Shown: positions 12,424-22,431, counted from the stretch's first letter. The stretch: 64,000 nucleotides of DNA from Orientallactaga sibirica (GCA_036365145.1 JAEOAD010000001.1:99545501-99609500), one strand, 5' to 3'. Translations and numbers: made by a program. The notes: generated by a model from the sequence alone, not told the origin.

Positions 12424-12618
12424 TGAGACAGAAAGAGAGAGAAACAGGCAGAGAGAATGAGAGAGGCAATGGATACACCATGACATCTAGCTACTGCAAA
12501 TGAAATCCCAACAATGTACGCTTGTGCATCTGGCTTTACATGGCTACTGGGGAACCAGACTCTGGTTCTTAGGCTTTGCATGCAGGCTCCATAACTGCTG
12601 AGCCATTTCTCCAACCCC
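12365..12618 (-). mobile_element. DIP-like SINE with expanded (ATTT)n tail
   Basis: Antisense copy. The AAAT tail has grown to about 13 ATTT units on plus (12371-12424). The body has the middle block and the head complement ending CATTTCTCCAACCCC. The perfect 13-bp duplication TAAAAATAATTTT lies at 12352-12364 and 12619-12631. Confidence 0.93.
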
Positions 12619-12674
12619 TAAAAATAATTTTACTGGCCACTTTAATATCTGAACATATTGCAAATTGGTCAACG

Positions 12675-12676
<2 letters not shown>

Positions 12677-12711
<35 letters not shown>

Positions 12712-12713
12712 TT
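12677..12713. repeat. (TTA)n microsatellite in L1 tail
   Basis: About 12 TTA/ATT units at the 3' end of the minus-strand L1, so probably grown from its poly-A tail. Confidence 0.95.
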
Positions 12714-13821
12714 ATGTATTTTAATTTTACATTCATGTTGGTGTCTTTGGTAGCCTCCGACCTGTCCTGCCCCCTCCAAAGGGACCCTCCTCATTTGGGA
12801 ATGTGGGCCTTGCATTATGGGGTAGCCAACAGTTATGGGGAAGAGGTGAGGCCTGTGTGCATAATGACCCAATTTGTGGCTCTAACACTCTTTCTGCCCT
12901 CTCTTCTGCAAATTTCCCTGAGCCATGTAGGGTTACTTTTAGTTCTACTTCAGTGATGAGGTCTTGGGAGCCTCTGAATCTCTGTATATCTGGTTTAGTA
13001 GGAGTTGAGTGTTCTCTGTGTTTATCTCCTTCAGCTTTGTGCTGGTGTCAGGTTCACCAAGAAAGCTGCACTCTTGCCCAATTACCCTGTTACTTTATCT
13101 GGGGCTCTGGTGAGGTGTGATAGATTGATTCTCCCCTCAGGTTTGGCCTCCATCTGAAAAAGAGAAGCAAATTCTCCAACAGAGAGAAAAGTCAGCCCCA
13201 GATAGATGGGATGGCCATTGTTATTTTAGAGAGAATTTTGTATGCGTAGACCTCTTATAGCCCACAATTGGTGGGAGCTTGATATTGGAGAATGGGCTCA
13301 TTTTTTGGACATGGATTTGACTTGTTTCCCAGTTCCAGCTATGAGTTCCATTCCACTGAGAAGACCTATTAGCCAAATCAAGAGCAGGTGGTTACCCAAC
13401 ATGGCTGTGTGCCACTATTGCACTTGTTTGAGCATCACGTCAGGTTATTTACTGCTGAGTAGCTTAGACTACGAGTTGGTTGATCATTTTCTCCCAGTTG
13501 CTCATGTAGCACCCTCTGGCACTACACATGCTTACTGTCTGGGGAGTGACCCTCTTCCAGATTCCGACCAGGTCACTCCATGTTCTTTCCCAACAGCATA
13601 TGGTGTCTTGGGCAGTAGGGTCTTACCATTAACCTTTGATGGGTCATCAAGAGCTCTGACAGAAATCTGTTTTCTTTTGGGAAACCTTGCAGGTCTCTCT
13701 GATCAACAGCTCATTGTGAAAGTTAACTGCATGCTGGTACTGGGAGTTACTTCCAGTTAGCACCAAGGAAGATGAAGGAAGAAAAAAATAGGTAATATAA
13801 AAGAGAAAAGGGAGCACAGAG

Positions 13822-13833
13822 AGGGGAGGGAGG

Positions 13834-13877
<44 letters not shown>
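13822..13877. repeat. (GGGA)n-(AG)n purine repeat in L1 3'UTR
   Basis: A run of GGGA units passing into about 19 AG units. The twin-primed L1 copy at 57490-57540 has a related CT-rich segment at the same place, so the repeat grew from a purine-rich part of the L1 3'UTR. Confidence 0.92.
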
Positions 13878-13881
<4 letters not shown>

Positions 13882-14029
13882 AAAAGATTAAGGTTAGTCT
13901 TCATGAGGTCCTCTCCAGGTCCCTGTGGTTCAGGTGTTCCCTCTAGAGGCCTGCTGAATGATCAATGTTTTAGCCTTTTGTTCAGGATATAGGATTTTAT
14001 GGTAACTTTTTCATTTGGGTCCCTATTTG

Positions 14030-14115
14030 TTTCCCCCCACCCTCACTCTCAATCCCACCCTCACCCTTTCCCCATTCTTACCCTCCCCCACCCTCAACCT
14101 CCCCTCCCGTCTCAC
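14030..14115 (-). other. L1 3'UTR G-rich polypurine tract
   Basis: On plus the tract is C-rich, with repeated CCCACCCTC-like units. On the L1 sense strand it is a G-rich polypurine tract with many runs of three or more G, able in principle to form G-quadruplexes. A conserved G-rich 3'UTR tract is an established feature of mammalian L1s. The inversion junction of the L1 at 57318 falls in the same tract. Confidence 0.8.
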
Positions 14116-14178
14116 ACTCCCTGTTGTCTGATCCTCAAGGTGCTTATTAGGTATGACAGCATCTCGAGCAGATTCAGG

Positions 14179-15386
14179 TTAGGAGCCACAGATGAGTGAG
14201 ACCATATGACGATTATCTTTCTGTGATTGGGTGAGACCACTGGGAATGATCTGTTCCATATTTGACCATTTTTCATCAAATTTCATGGTGCCATTTTTCC
14301 TTACTGCTGTGTAGAATTCCATTGTGTAGATATACCACATCTTTGTTATCCATTTATCTAATGATAGACATCTGGGTTGATTACAGCTCTTAGCTATTAT
14401 GAATTGAGCAGCTATCAACATGGTTGAGCAAGTCTCTCTGATCTGAGGCTTGGAGCTTTTAGGATAAATGCCCAGTAAGGGAATACTGGATCTGTTCATA
14501 GGACTTTTCCAGAGTCTACATATTTCTTTCTATAATGGTTGTACCATTTTACATTCCCACCAACAGTGAAAGAGTGTTCCTATTTCTCCACAGCCTCACC
14601 AGCATTTTTTTGCATTTAGTTTTTTTGTTTGTTTGTTTGTTTTAATGTTAGCTATCCTTACTGGGGTAAGGTGGAATCTCATAGTTGTTTTAATTTGCAT
14701 TTCCCTGATGATTAGGGATGTTGAAAATTTTCTTAAGTGTGAGTTTGCCATTTGTGTTTTTTCCTCTGAGTACTACCTGTGCAGTTCTCTGCCCCATTTT
14801 GTGAGTGGGTTGTTTGATGATTTATTGTTTAGGCTTTGGAGTTCTTTGTAAATTCTAGAAATTAGACCTCTGTTAGTTGTATAGCTGGCAAAAACTTTCT
14901 CCCATTCTGTGGGCAATCTGTTGGCTTTCGTTATTGTATATTTGTCTGTGAAAAAACTTCTCAGCTTCATGAGATCCCAATGGTTGAGTGATTAATTTCC
15001 TGAACTGCTGGGGTTTTGTTCAGGAAGTCTTTTCCCACTCCTATATCATGGAAGGTTCCTCCTATTTTTTCTTCCAGTACTATCAGAGTTTCTGGTTTGA
15101 TATTGAGGTCTTTGATCCATTTGGACTTGATTTTTGTGCAGAGTGAGATGTGTGGATAAAGTTTCATTTTCCTACATATGGTTGTCCAATTTGTCCAGCA
15201 CCATTTGTTGAAGATGCTGTCTGTTTTTTTCCAGTCTACATTGATAGGGCCTTTGTCACATATCAAGTAGCTGTAGTAACTTGACCCAAAGTCTAGGTCC
15301 TCTATTCTGTTCCATTAGCCTATATTCCTGTTTTTATGCTGTTCCATGTTGTTTTTATTCCTATAGCTTTGTAGTATCCCTTTAGA
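14179..15386 (-). pseudogene. L1 ORF2 C-terminal part, frameshifted
   Basis: The three main minus-strand pieces in translation order are 15266-14967 (SIFNKWCW and KSKWIKDL motifs), 14970-14773 (GLISRIYKEL, NNPLTKWG) and 14499-14179 (IPLLGIYPK, MWYIYTMEFY). All are conserved blocks of the L1 ORF2 C-terminal domain. Between the last two, frames still spell the Cys-rich knuckle region near 14560-14620. Frameshifts and stops separate the pieces, and part of the run-up to 15386 is in frame with the endonuclease fragment. Not able to encode a working protein. Confidence 0.9.
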
Positions 15387-16193
15387 TCAGGTATGTTGAT
15401 GCATCCAGAGGAGTTTCTTTTGCTGAGGATATGCTTGGATATCTGAGGCCTTCTGCCATTCAATATGAATTTTGAGATAGTTTTTTTCTATCTCTGTGAA
15501 GAAAGAACTTGGGTTTTTTTTTTTTTTAGAGAGAGACAGACAGAGAGGGAGAGGAAGATTTGATTTGTGTCCTAGTATATGGTCTATTTTAGAAAATGTC
15601 CCGTGTGCTGCTGAGAAAAATGTATATTCTGCAGCATTTGGATGGAATGTTCTGTATATATCTGTTAGGTCCATTTGCTCCATGGTATCATTTAATGCAG
15701 ATGTCTCTCTGTTTATTTTTTGCTGGGTAGACCTGTCAAGTGATGAGAGTGGGGTATTGAAGTCACCCACTACTATTGGGTTAGGAGATATCTCTGACCT
15801 TAATTCTAATAGTGTTTGTTTGATGAAATTGGGAGCCCCCATGTTAGGAGCATATATGTTTAGGATTGTAATGTCCTGTTGGAGTGTTCCTTTAATCAGT
15901 ATAAAGTGACCTTCTTTATCTTTCCTCACAAATGTTGGATTGAAGTCTATCTTGTCAGAAATTAAAATAGCAACCCCTGCTTGTTTTCTAGGCCCATTTG
16001 CTTGAAATACCTTTTTCCAACCTTTCACCCTAAGAAGGTTTCTATTTTTTATTGACAGATGAGTTTCCTGGAGGCAACAGATGGTAGGATCCTGCTTTTT
16101 AATCCAGTCTGCAAGTCTGTGTCTTTTGATAGGGGCATTGAGACCATTGATATTAAGAGTTATTATTGACATATATGTGTTTATTATCACCAT
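15387..16193 (-). pseudogene. L1 ORF2 endonuclease domain, truncated by deletion
   Basis: A 268-codon frame with a true ATG at 16193, 46 bases after the ORF1 stop. The APE-type endonuclease that nicks target DNA is visible: N14, E43 in QETH, Y114 in IYAPN, D144 and N146 in GDFN, T191, and D204 in KIDH. Numbering is within one residue of human L1. After residue 212 the family sequence stops. A short Leu/Ser/Lys-rich stretch follows (from filler DNA at 15514-15558), then the frame rejoins ORF2 far downstream (FTEIEK). The final Ser-Asp-His motif and the whole reverse transcriptase are gone, about 650 residues by comparison with human ORF2. Predicted inactive. Confidence 0.93.
15514..15558 (-). 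other. SINE-tail-like filler at ORF2 deletion junction
   Basis: On plus: 14 T residues, then GA-rich text with AGACAGACAGAGAGGG. This is the same arrangement as the 3' end of the antisense DIP-like SINEs here (T tail, then GA-rich spacer), but the SINE body is missing. It sits exactly between the ORF2 segments for residue 212 and the C-terminal part. Confidence 0.7.
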
Positions 16194-16239
16194 TCTTCTT
16201 ATTTTTTAGTTTTTCCTGTTTTCCCTTTACTCACTTGTT

Positions 16240-17316
16240 TTAACTGTTATTTGAGTATGGTTTATTTTTTCCTATTTCCTGATGTGTGTGCTTTGCTTTC
16301 CCCTCAGCATGAATGATTCCTGCAAGTATTTTCTGTAGAGCTGGTTTAGTTGCCAAAAATTCCTTTAGCCTGTCTTTGTTGTGGAATGTCCTTATTTCTC
16401 CATCTATTTGGATAGATAGTTTTGCAGGATAAAGTAATCTCGGTTGACAGTTTTTATCTTTCAGAACTTGGAATACATCACTCCAGGCCCTTCTGGCCTT
16501 TAAAGTTTGTGTTGAGTAATCTGCTGTGAGTCTGATGGGCTTCCCTTTGTAGGTCACTTGCTTTTTCTCTCTAGCTGCTTTCAATATATTTTCTTTGGTT
16601 TGTATGTTTGGTAGTTTAATTATAATATGGCGGGGAGAGGTTCTTTCCAGGTTTTGTCTGTTAGGTGTTCTAAAGGCTTCCTGTATCTGCATTGGCATCT
16701 CTTTCCCAATTTGGGGGAAGTTTTCCTCTATGATTTTGTTGAAAACACCTACTATGCCTTTGGAGTGAAATTCTTCTCCTTCTACTATCCCTTGAATTCT
16801 TATGTTTGATCTTTTCATAGTGTCCTGAATATCCTGAAATTCCCATTCATACCTTCCTATTATTTTGTCTTTCTCTCTGTTGGACTGTATTAGATCAGCT
16901 ACTTGGTCTTCTAGTTTCGATATCCTGTTCTCTCCTTCATCCATTCTACTAGAGAGATTTTCTACAGAGATTTTAATTTCACTGACTGTGTTCTTTATTG
17001 CTAGCATTTCTGACTGGGTTTTCTTTATTCTTTCTATTTCCGTATTTATGTCTAGTATTGACCTCCTTATTTCATTAAATTGGTTTTCTGTGCTTTCTTT
17101 GAATCCTTTGATTTCTTCCTTGAGGTCTTTGAACCCTTTCATTTCCTCTTTGAGTTCTTTGAACATAATTATAATCATTCTTTTGAAATCTTTCTCGGGG
17201 ATGTCCTCTAAGTCAGCCTCACTGAAGGTCATTTCTGATATATTAATACTTTTTGGTGGATTTATATTGTCTGGATGTTTTGTGTTTCTTGTATTGTAAT
17301 GTAGAGATCTTTGCAT
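16240..17316 (-). CDS. L1 ORF1p, intact RNA-binding chaperone
   Basis: A complete 358-aa L1 ORF1 frame with an ATG at 17316. ORF1p is the trimeric nucleic-acid chaperone that coats L1 RNA in cytoplasmic particles. Residues about 45-165 form a heptad-rich coiled coil. An RRM-like domain follows (NIRIQGI at 171-177), then the C-terminal domain with KGKPIRLTAD at 257-266, RRAW at 275-278 and LLYPAKLS at 294-301. Length is close to mouse (about 357-371 aa). Residues 55-74 hold a 10-residue tandem repeat in the coiled coil. No stop or frameshift is present, unlike ORF2 next door. Whether it is expressed is unknown. Confidence 0.95.
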   Translation of the reverse strand: MQRSLHYNTRNTKHPDNINPPKSINISEMTFSEADLEDIPEKDFKRMIIIMFKELKEEMKGFKDLKEEIKGFKESTENQFNEIRRSILDINTEIERIKKTQSEMLAIKNTVSEIKISVENLSSRMDEGENRISKLEDQVADLIQSNREKDKIIGRYEWEFQDIQDTMKRSNIRIQGIVEGEEFHSKGIVGVFNKIIEENFPQIGKEMPMQIQEAFRTPNRQNLERTSPRHIIIKLPNIQTKENILKAAREKKQVTYKGKPIRLTADYSTQTLKARRAWSDVFQVLKDKNCQPRLLYPAKLSIQIDGEIRTFHNKDRLKEFLATKPALQKILAGIIHAEGKAKHTHQEIGKNKPYSNNS

Positions 17317-17621
17317 CTTGTATTAATTTAATGCTTGGGTTTTCTAAATATCTGCAGTAATGTTAGATGTATCAATCAATCTGATATTATATATCTTCAG
17401 TGTAGGAGTTTAAGGTGTTAAGTGTGGTTCTTAAGGCTCTCAAAGTAATCACAGAAATGACCCTTGCCTGCTATGAGATTATCAAGTGGGGTGAATGGAA
17501 CAGAATACAGTCAAGATCCAAAAATTTAACTCAACAATGTACCCCTTCAATGAAATACAGCACAGAGTATTTGTGCAAAAGCAGGTATTATGACAAAGTC
17601 ACAGTTCCTAAGGATATGTGT

Positions 17622-17715
17622 TAGCCCACGCCCTTAATCCTGTCAGCTGGGAGGCTAAGATTTCTGATCTGTAGAGAGTTCCAAGGTCAGCTTGTGATCA
17701 AGAGAGACCCTTCCC
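17622..17715 (+). mobile_element. Possible B1-like fragment in L1 5'UTR
   Basis: CACGCCCTTAATCCTGTCAG, then TGGGAGGCTAAG, GAGTTCCAAGG and AGAGAGACCC follow the order of B1/Alu-like SINEs. It is strongly diverged and could instead be part of this L1 subfamily's 5'UTR. Confidence 0.4.
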
Positions 17716-18420
17716 CAATGAATGACAGAGGAGGAAACAAATCAGGAAGCAACGAATGAGCAGCCTAGAAAATAGCTTATTTAGGAATGTCAGATCTGAC
17801 CATCCAACAGGATTATATACCAGGCTTATTTGTTGGGTACTAACCTAGTGAAAACCAAGTTACCTTTTGGAACGGGTTTGATCACAGCTATGCTGCACGG
17901 CTGCTTGGTTCCTTTGCTGTGTTGTGGATTCAGTAAGTCAGCTGCGTCTGTTGTCTGCTTTCGCTGCGCCCGATGCTGCTGGTGAGCTGGTGATCTCTGT
18001 TGCTCGCCGTGCTTGCACTCGTGGTGGGGGAGGGGAGGCTGTGAGTGGCGGCTGAAGTCCGTCTGTTCCTCCACGCGATCCTCTTCCTCACAAGCCTCTC
18101 TGTTGGTCTCTACTGTCCTCCTTCCACGCTTCTTGAGATTGTGAGGAGGCGGTGTGAGTGGAAAAATCTCCTCACCTGCCTTTAAAAGTCCTGCGGATCA
18201 GCTGTCTCAGGCAGCGCCTAGCTGCGCCGCCTCTGTGGCAGCTGTGGCGGCTGTGAAGCCGCTTCTGCCCGCTTCTGTGGGCTCCAGACGCTCTGGAACT
18301 CTCCTACTTCTCTGCTGGGCTTGAAAGTTTACTATGTACCTCACTTTTTAGTAGAAAAGTGTATTTTTCTGGGGTTTGTTTTGCTTTTATTCCCTACCCT
18401 TTTTTGGCGAGGTTCCTCTG

Positions 18421-18440
18421 TCGCCATCTTAACCGGAAGT
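18421..18440 (-). promoter_or_regulatory. YY1-like and ETS-like sites at L1 5' end
   Basis: On the L1 sense (minus) strand the element begins with ACTTCCGGTT followed by AAGATGGCGA. The second is a good YY1 match at about +13 to +22. Human L1 has a YY1 site at +13 to +21 that sets the transcription start. CCGGAAGT on plus is an ETS core. Binding is inferred. Confidence 0.65.
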
Positions 18441-18442
18441 CC

Positions 18443-18606
18443 TTTTATTTGAATTTTTGTTAGTGCTTTTGGGCTTGATTTAAAAAAAAAAATCAAAGAA
18501 CTTACCCTTTAGTATTGCAGTCATGTTACACTTGTCAAGACTTCTTGTGCTAGTTAATTCTGATTGGCAACTTGATTGGAATAAGAAATGACTGGGAGAA
18601 TAGGGA
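18443..18606. other. Flank between L1 and B4
   Basis: AT-rich with an A-run at 18481-18491. No target duplication matching the L1's other flank was seen. Confidence 0.4.
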
Positions 18607-18932
18607 GAGATTGCTCAGTGGTTAAGTGCACTTCCTGCCCAAGCATGAGGTTTCTGAGGGAACCTGAGGTTTCCAGAGTTAAAATATAGAGAAGTTAACT
18701 AGAACTGTTGGGTGTAATCATACAACTTTAACCACAGTCCTATAAAAAAAGACCCAGAAAGCACCAGAGCTCATGATAAAATGGCAATCTCAGGATCAGT
18801 AAGAGACTCTGGCTCAAACAAGAGGAGAAGATGGAAGAGCAAGACACCAGCATTTTCTGTTTTGGCCACTGCAGGTGAGTGTCACCATCACATCACAGGC
18901 AAGTGCATATTCACCAAATATACATATATACA

Positions 18933-18964
<32 letters not shown>

Positions 18965-18970
18965 AATAAA
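18607..18970 (+). mobile_element. B4-like SINE with (CATA)n end
   Basis: Starts GAGATTGCTCAGTGGTTAAG (ID-like head), has a B1-like right part with AGTAAGAGACTCTGGCTCAA, then TCTGTTTTGGCCACTGCAGG and a terminal (CATA)n repeat at 18929-18962. This is the usual order of rodent B4, which ends in a 'ctctggcctccacatgcac' type tail. Confidence 0.7.
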
Positions 18971-18994
18971 TATCTAGGGCATTAGTGAGCTGTA

Positions 18995-19400
18995 CTTTTG
19001 AGTGTGTGTTACTTTTCTCATTGCTGTGATTTACTACTTCAGAACTTCCAAATTTAGGAAGAAAGGCTTTCTTTTGGCTCACAGTGACCATCATGGTGAG
19101 TAAGGTATGGTGACATAGTGGTTCTAGCTATTAAGGTGTGCGCATGGGGCAGCTGGTCATATTGCATCTGCAGTCAAGAAAGCGAGAGAGAGAGAAGGCA
19201 AGAGAGGTGAATACTGATACTCAGTTTTCTCATTTTTTTTTTCCTTTTACCCATTTTGGGACACTTGTATATGGGGTAGTACAGACCACATTTAGGATGG
19301 TTCTTAATGGCTATGGAAATGCTTTAATGACATTGGAAACATATTCAGTGCTGTGTCTCCTAGGTTATTTTAAATCTAGTCAAGCAAATAGTGGAGATAA
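18995..19400 (-). mobile_element. LTR-like repeat (rodent class III type), antisense
   Basis: On plus: GTTACTTTTCTCATTGCTGTG, then CTTTTGGCTCACAGTGACC, GGGGCAGCTGGTCATATTGC and CTCCTAGGTTATTTTAAATC. This is the order of a well-known rodent LTR read antisense. Its exact family name is not fixed. Confidence 0.6.
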
Positions 19401-20770
19401 ACTAAATGATCTTCTCTGGTAAAAGAGTCTTTACACAAGTATAAGAAATTTAAAGATATGAGTAAGAGCTTTTTTTTTGTATTTACCATATTGGTGGACA
19501 ATAAGTCTCATTATATCTTCATGAAGACAGAAGGGGTAAAATTATGAGTGAAAAGGAAGAGACCATGAATTTGGTGGAGACAGAACATGGGTTGTTGTCA
19601 TAAACCAAAATATCTGTTTAGCTACTTGGCTGAATTTTGGAAGAAAGTATAGACTTGAAACACCCCCTTTGGTCTCTAGAAGTTATGGAAGAATGCATTT
19701 ATGTCAGCATATGCTATCTGTTGTGTGGTTATTTGTTATAGCGTCATTAAATAGTGAACAAAGACAAGTTTTTTTATTTTTATTTTTATTTTTTGCTTTA
19801 TACAAGCAGACAGACGAGTAGCAGCAAGTGCTTCAAATCATCATGATCTAACAAGATTAAAATCCTTCAAAGTTGGGCTTTAGTTAATCCAAGTCTTGTC
19901 TATTTTCCCTGCAATTTTCTCCTTGGGTTTAAGTCAAAGATGTCATAATCAAAAACTTGAAATATGCATGAGGGCATTTCCTTTACATGCTCCCTCATGG
20001 ATGTGTGAGAGGTTTTATTCAGCCACAGATATAAGAAAGAACTCAGTGCCCAAAGTCCCTTAATAGTGCTGTATTTTTTGTATTTTCTCTATCACATCTC
20101 ACTTTGCAATTCTTTTTTCTTCCTTTCCCCATCTCCAAAATTTTATGCCATCAATTTATAATTTTCCTCCAATTTGTTAACCTGCAAAAAGGTACATTAT
20201 CTACAGATGAAAAAAATTAAATCATAGCTAAAAGAGGAAAGTTTAATACCAATTTTAATGTGAAGAATAATATGCTTATTTTGCCACTGTATATAACCTC
20301 CTTTTATACTGGGTGTTATCACAATGAAGTGTAAGTAGTTATCTTCACAAGGTCTACTAATGATTCCTAACTGTCTTGGTCAAGCACTCTTCACCATATT
20401 CTTTCATGCTGCTTAGAACCCAGGCATGATTTGGGATTATTCTAGAAACAATCTTGAAACCTGAGGTACTTTTAAAATTAATACACATGATACAGTCGAA
20501 AAGAAATATACAAAAAAAGATCAAGTCTGCAGTGACTTAATCTATGCCAATGGATCTTGAAGAAGCCAGTGCTTCCAGATCTTCATGAATAGACACATAA
20601 AACTTACACCAGACTATGATTTTACAGAACTAATTCACTCTGTATTATCATTCTGAAGAAATATATCACACTTATTTTGGGAAAAGAAACTTTTGTACAT
20701 CACACAAGTAAATTTTAAGTCATAATATATTCTCAAAAAGACATATCCTCTCGTGAAAATACAAAACCAT
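19401..20770. other. Unassigned non-coding stretch
   Basis: About 1.4 kb of AT-rich DNA without a named repeat or gene. Confidence 0.5.
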
Positions 20771-20876
20771 AGACTGGAGTGATGGTTCAAAAGTTAAGCC
20801 AGATGTACAGTGGCACATGCATCTTGAGTTGGTTTATAGTAGCTGGAGGCCCTGGTACTCTCATTCTCTCTCTGTT

Positions 20877-20909
<33 letters not shown>

Positions 20910-20928
20910 GTATCTCACTGCTTACAAA

Positions 20929-20967
<39 letters not shown>

Positions 20968-20969
20968 AC
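20771..20969 (+). mobile_element. DIP-like SINE, pol III B box deleted
   Basis: Starts GACTGGAGTGATGGTTCAAA but jumps from AAAAGTTAAG straight to CCAGATGTACAG. The B-box part of the tRNA-like head is missing. A CT-rich spacer and an (AAAT)n tail (20926-20969) follow. Confidence 0.82.
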
Positions 20970-21006
20970 TTTTTAAATAATGCTAGCATAAAAAAAATCA
21001 AAAAGG

Positions 21007-21282
21007 GGCTGGAGAGAGGGTTTAGTGGTTAAGGCACCTGTCTCCTAAGCCTAAGAAGGCTGGTTCCAATCTCCAGCAGTTCCAATCTCCAGGTCCCATG
21101 GTTAGCCAGATACAGTGACACAAGAGTGCAATGCTGCACTTGACCACAAGGGGGCGCATGCATCTGGATTTCATTTGCAGCAGCTGAGACGTTGCTGACG
21201 TGCTCATCTCAATCTGTCTTCCTTTCCCTCTCTCTCTGTCTCTCTCTGTGTCTCTCACCAATAAATAAATAAATAAATAAAC

Positions 21283-21312
<30 letters not shown>
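21007..21312 (+). mobile_element. DIP-like SINE (long form)
   Basis: Starts GGCTGGAGAGAGGGTTTAG. It has the long-form block (TGACACAAGAGTGCAATGCTG, then CCACAAGGGGGCGCATGC), a duplicated CCAATCTCCAG, a CT spacer and an (AAAT)n tail. The motif AAATAATGCTAGCA occurs at 20975-20988 and 21307-21320. It would be a target duplication if 18 non-SINE bases were inserted along with the 5' end. Confidence 0.9.
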
Positions 21313-21313
<1 letters not shown>

Positions 21314-22431
21314 GCTAGCACATATAAATGAATTTCTGTAATTTGACAACTTTGCTTTTGTAATATTTTGCATACACAATTATAGTAATTATTATTATTA
21401 TTATGACCTACCTATTACTTGCTCTTTTATCAACTAATATTTCTATCTGTGATATTCTTCTCCCCATCCTTTTTCTTTTGTGTTAGATTTGCTTAGAGAT
21501 CTGTAAATATTCCTTTTGCTAACACACAAGTTTTGTGACAGCTAACTTAACAATACTTACAGTCTCTGAAACAAGAAACATCAGCAGATTTACTCAGCTG
21601 CATTATCTAGAGGATTCTGGTCCCATTAGGGATGAATAAGTGTTGTGATTATTTAATGATATATGCAATGCCTGTTACTAGCTATTTATTGATATATTAG
21701 TATGCTATGTCTAATGCCAATGAGAACAACTCATTTTTCAATCAAACCTAATTTCCAATAGTAGTGTATGGAAAAAATGAAATTTATCATCAGATTTATT
21801 GGAGGAGACGTTTTTGTCAGATCTCCTATTGATATATAATCCATATTAGTGTCAAAGTATCTTATGTATACTTGCATTATAGTCTCACTTTTAGCACACC
21901 AATCTTCAGGAACAAAATACCAACAAGAAAAAGGTATTAAAAGTAATGATTTGCATATCCTTTTGGAGTCTTGGGAGCAAGAGAAGTGAATCTTCCTGCC
22001 ACTGTATCTCCTGTATGTGCAGAGGACTAAAGATCCATCAGAGTAGACCAGACATGGAACTTCTGAGAATGCCTTTGCTTTGAACAGGATTTTTTGCACC
22101 AAAAAATCATGTTAAAGTTTAGTCCCCAATTCAAAAATGTTGAGAAGTGCTGGGACCTTAATGAGGCAACCCCTTCTTAAGGATTCTCATTACATTTGCT
22201 TTTGTTGGGCAGACAGATTACCACATGGATATACTATTACAAAATGAGCCGACACTATCCCTTTGTTTCTCATGCATGCACGCTTTTGCTTGTAACACTT
22301 GGCACTCTCACATAGATTCCTATGTCATGATGTCATTGGCATGTTGTGGTACAGTAGGGCCCTTGAAAATATGGCCACCAGAACTGGATATTTTTACGTC
22401 AAAACCATCAGCCAACATACAATTGCATCAT
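21313..22431. other. Unassigned non-coding stretch
   Basis: No gene or named repeat. A minus-strand frame at 22102-21731 opens with a non-ATG codon and is not supported. Confidence 0.5.

Larger units (their letters stand above)
12673..18442 (-). mobile_element. Near-full-length rodent L1 with ORF2 core deleted
   Basis: A LINE-1 of about 5.8 kb on the minus strand. Order in sense: 5'UTR (18442-17317), ORF1 (17316-16240), a 46-base gap, ORF2 endonuclease part (from 16193), a deletion junction near 15510-15558, ORF2 C-terminal part ending near 14179, a 1.4-kb 3'UTR with a G-rich polypurine tract, and an A-rich tail expanded to (TTA)n on plus at 12675-12713. The 5' end is intact by the YY1-like motif. 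I could not find a target duplication. Without reverse transcriptase it cannot move itself. The 3'UTR matches the partial L1 copies at 50209-51351 and 57318-58666. Confidence 0.93.
17317..18442 (-). promoter_or_regulatory. L1 5'UTR and internal promoter region
   Basis: About 1.1 kb upstream of ORF1. The outer half (about 17880-18440) is clearly richer in G+C and CpG than the surrounding DNA, as expected for an L1 internal pol II promoter. The inner half (17317-17870) is AT-rich and contains a possible B1-like segment. Promoter activity is inferred from family and composition only. Confidence 0.75.

Noticed and set aside
12576..12956. 126-codon frame with a long tyrosine run
   Set aside because: It is created by the (TTA)n microsatellite and L1 3'UTR sequence.
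13242..13760. 172-codon open frame on plus
   Set aside because: It lies antisense within the L1 3'UTR; a related frame appears in the other L1 copy only because the DNA is homologous. No coding role is likely.
15496..17299. Plus-strand frames of 137 and 144 codons
   Set aside because: They are shadows of the minus-strand L1 ORF2 and ORF1.
12631..18470. Target duplication around the long L1
   Set aside because: I compared the flanks near 12640-12675 and 18443-18490 and found no convincing repeat, so none is claimed.
21731..22102. 123-codon minus-strand frame
   Set aside because: It has a non-ATG start, no recognised domain and no splice context.
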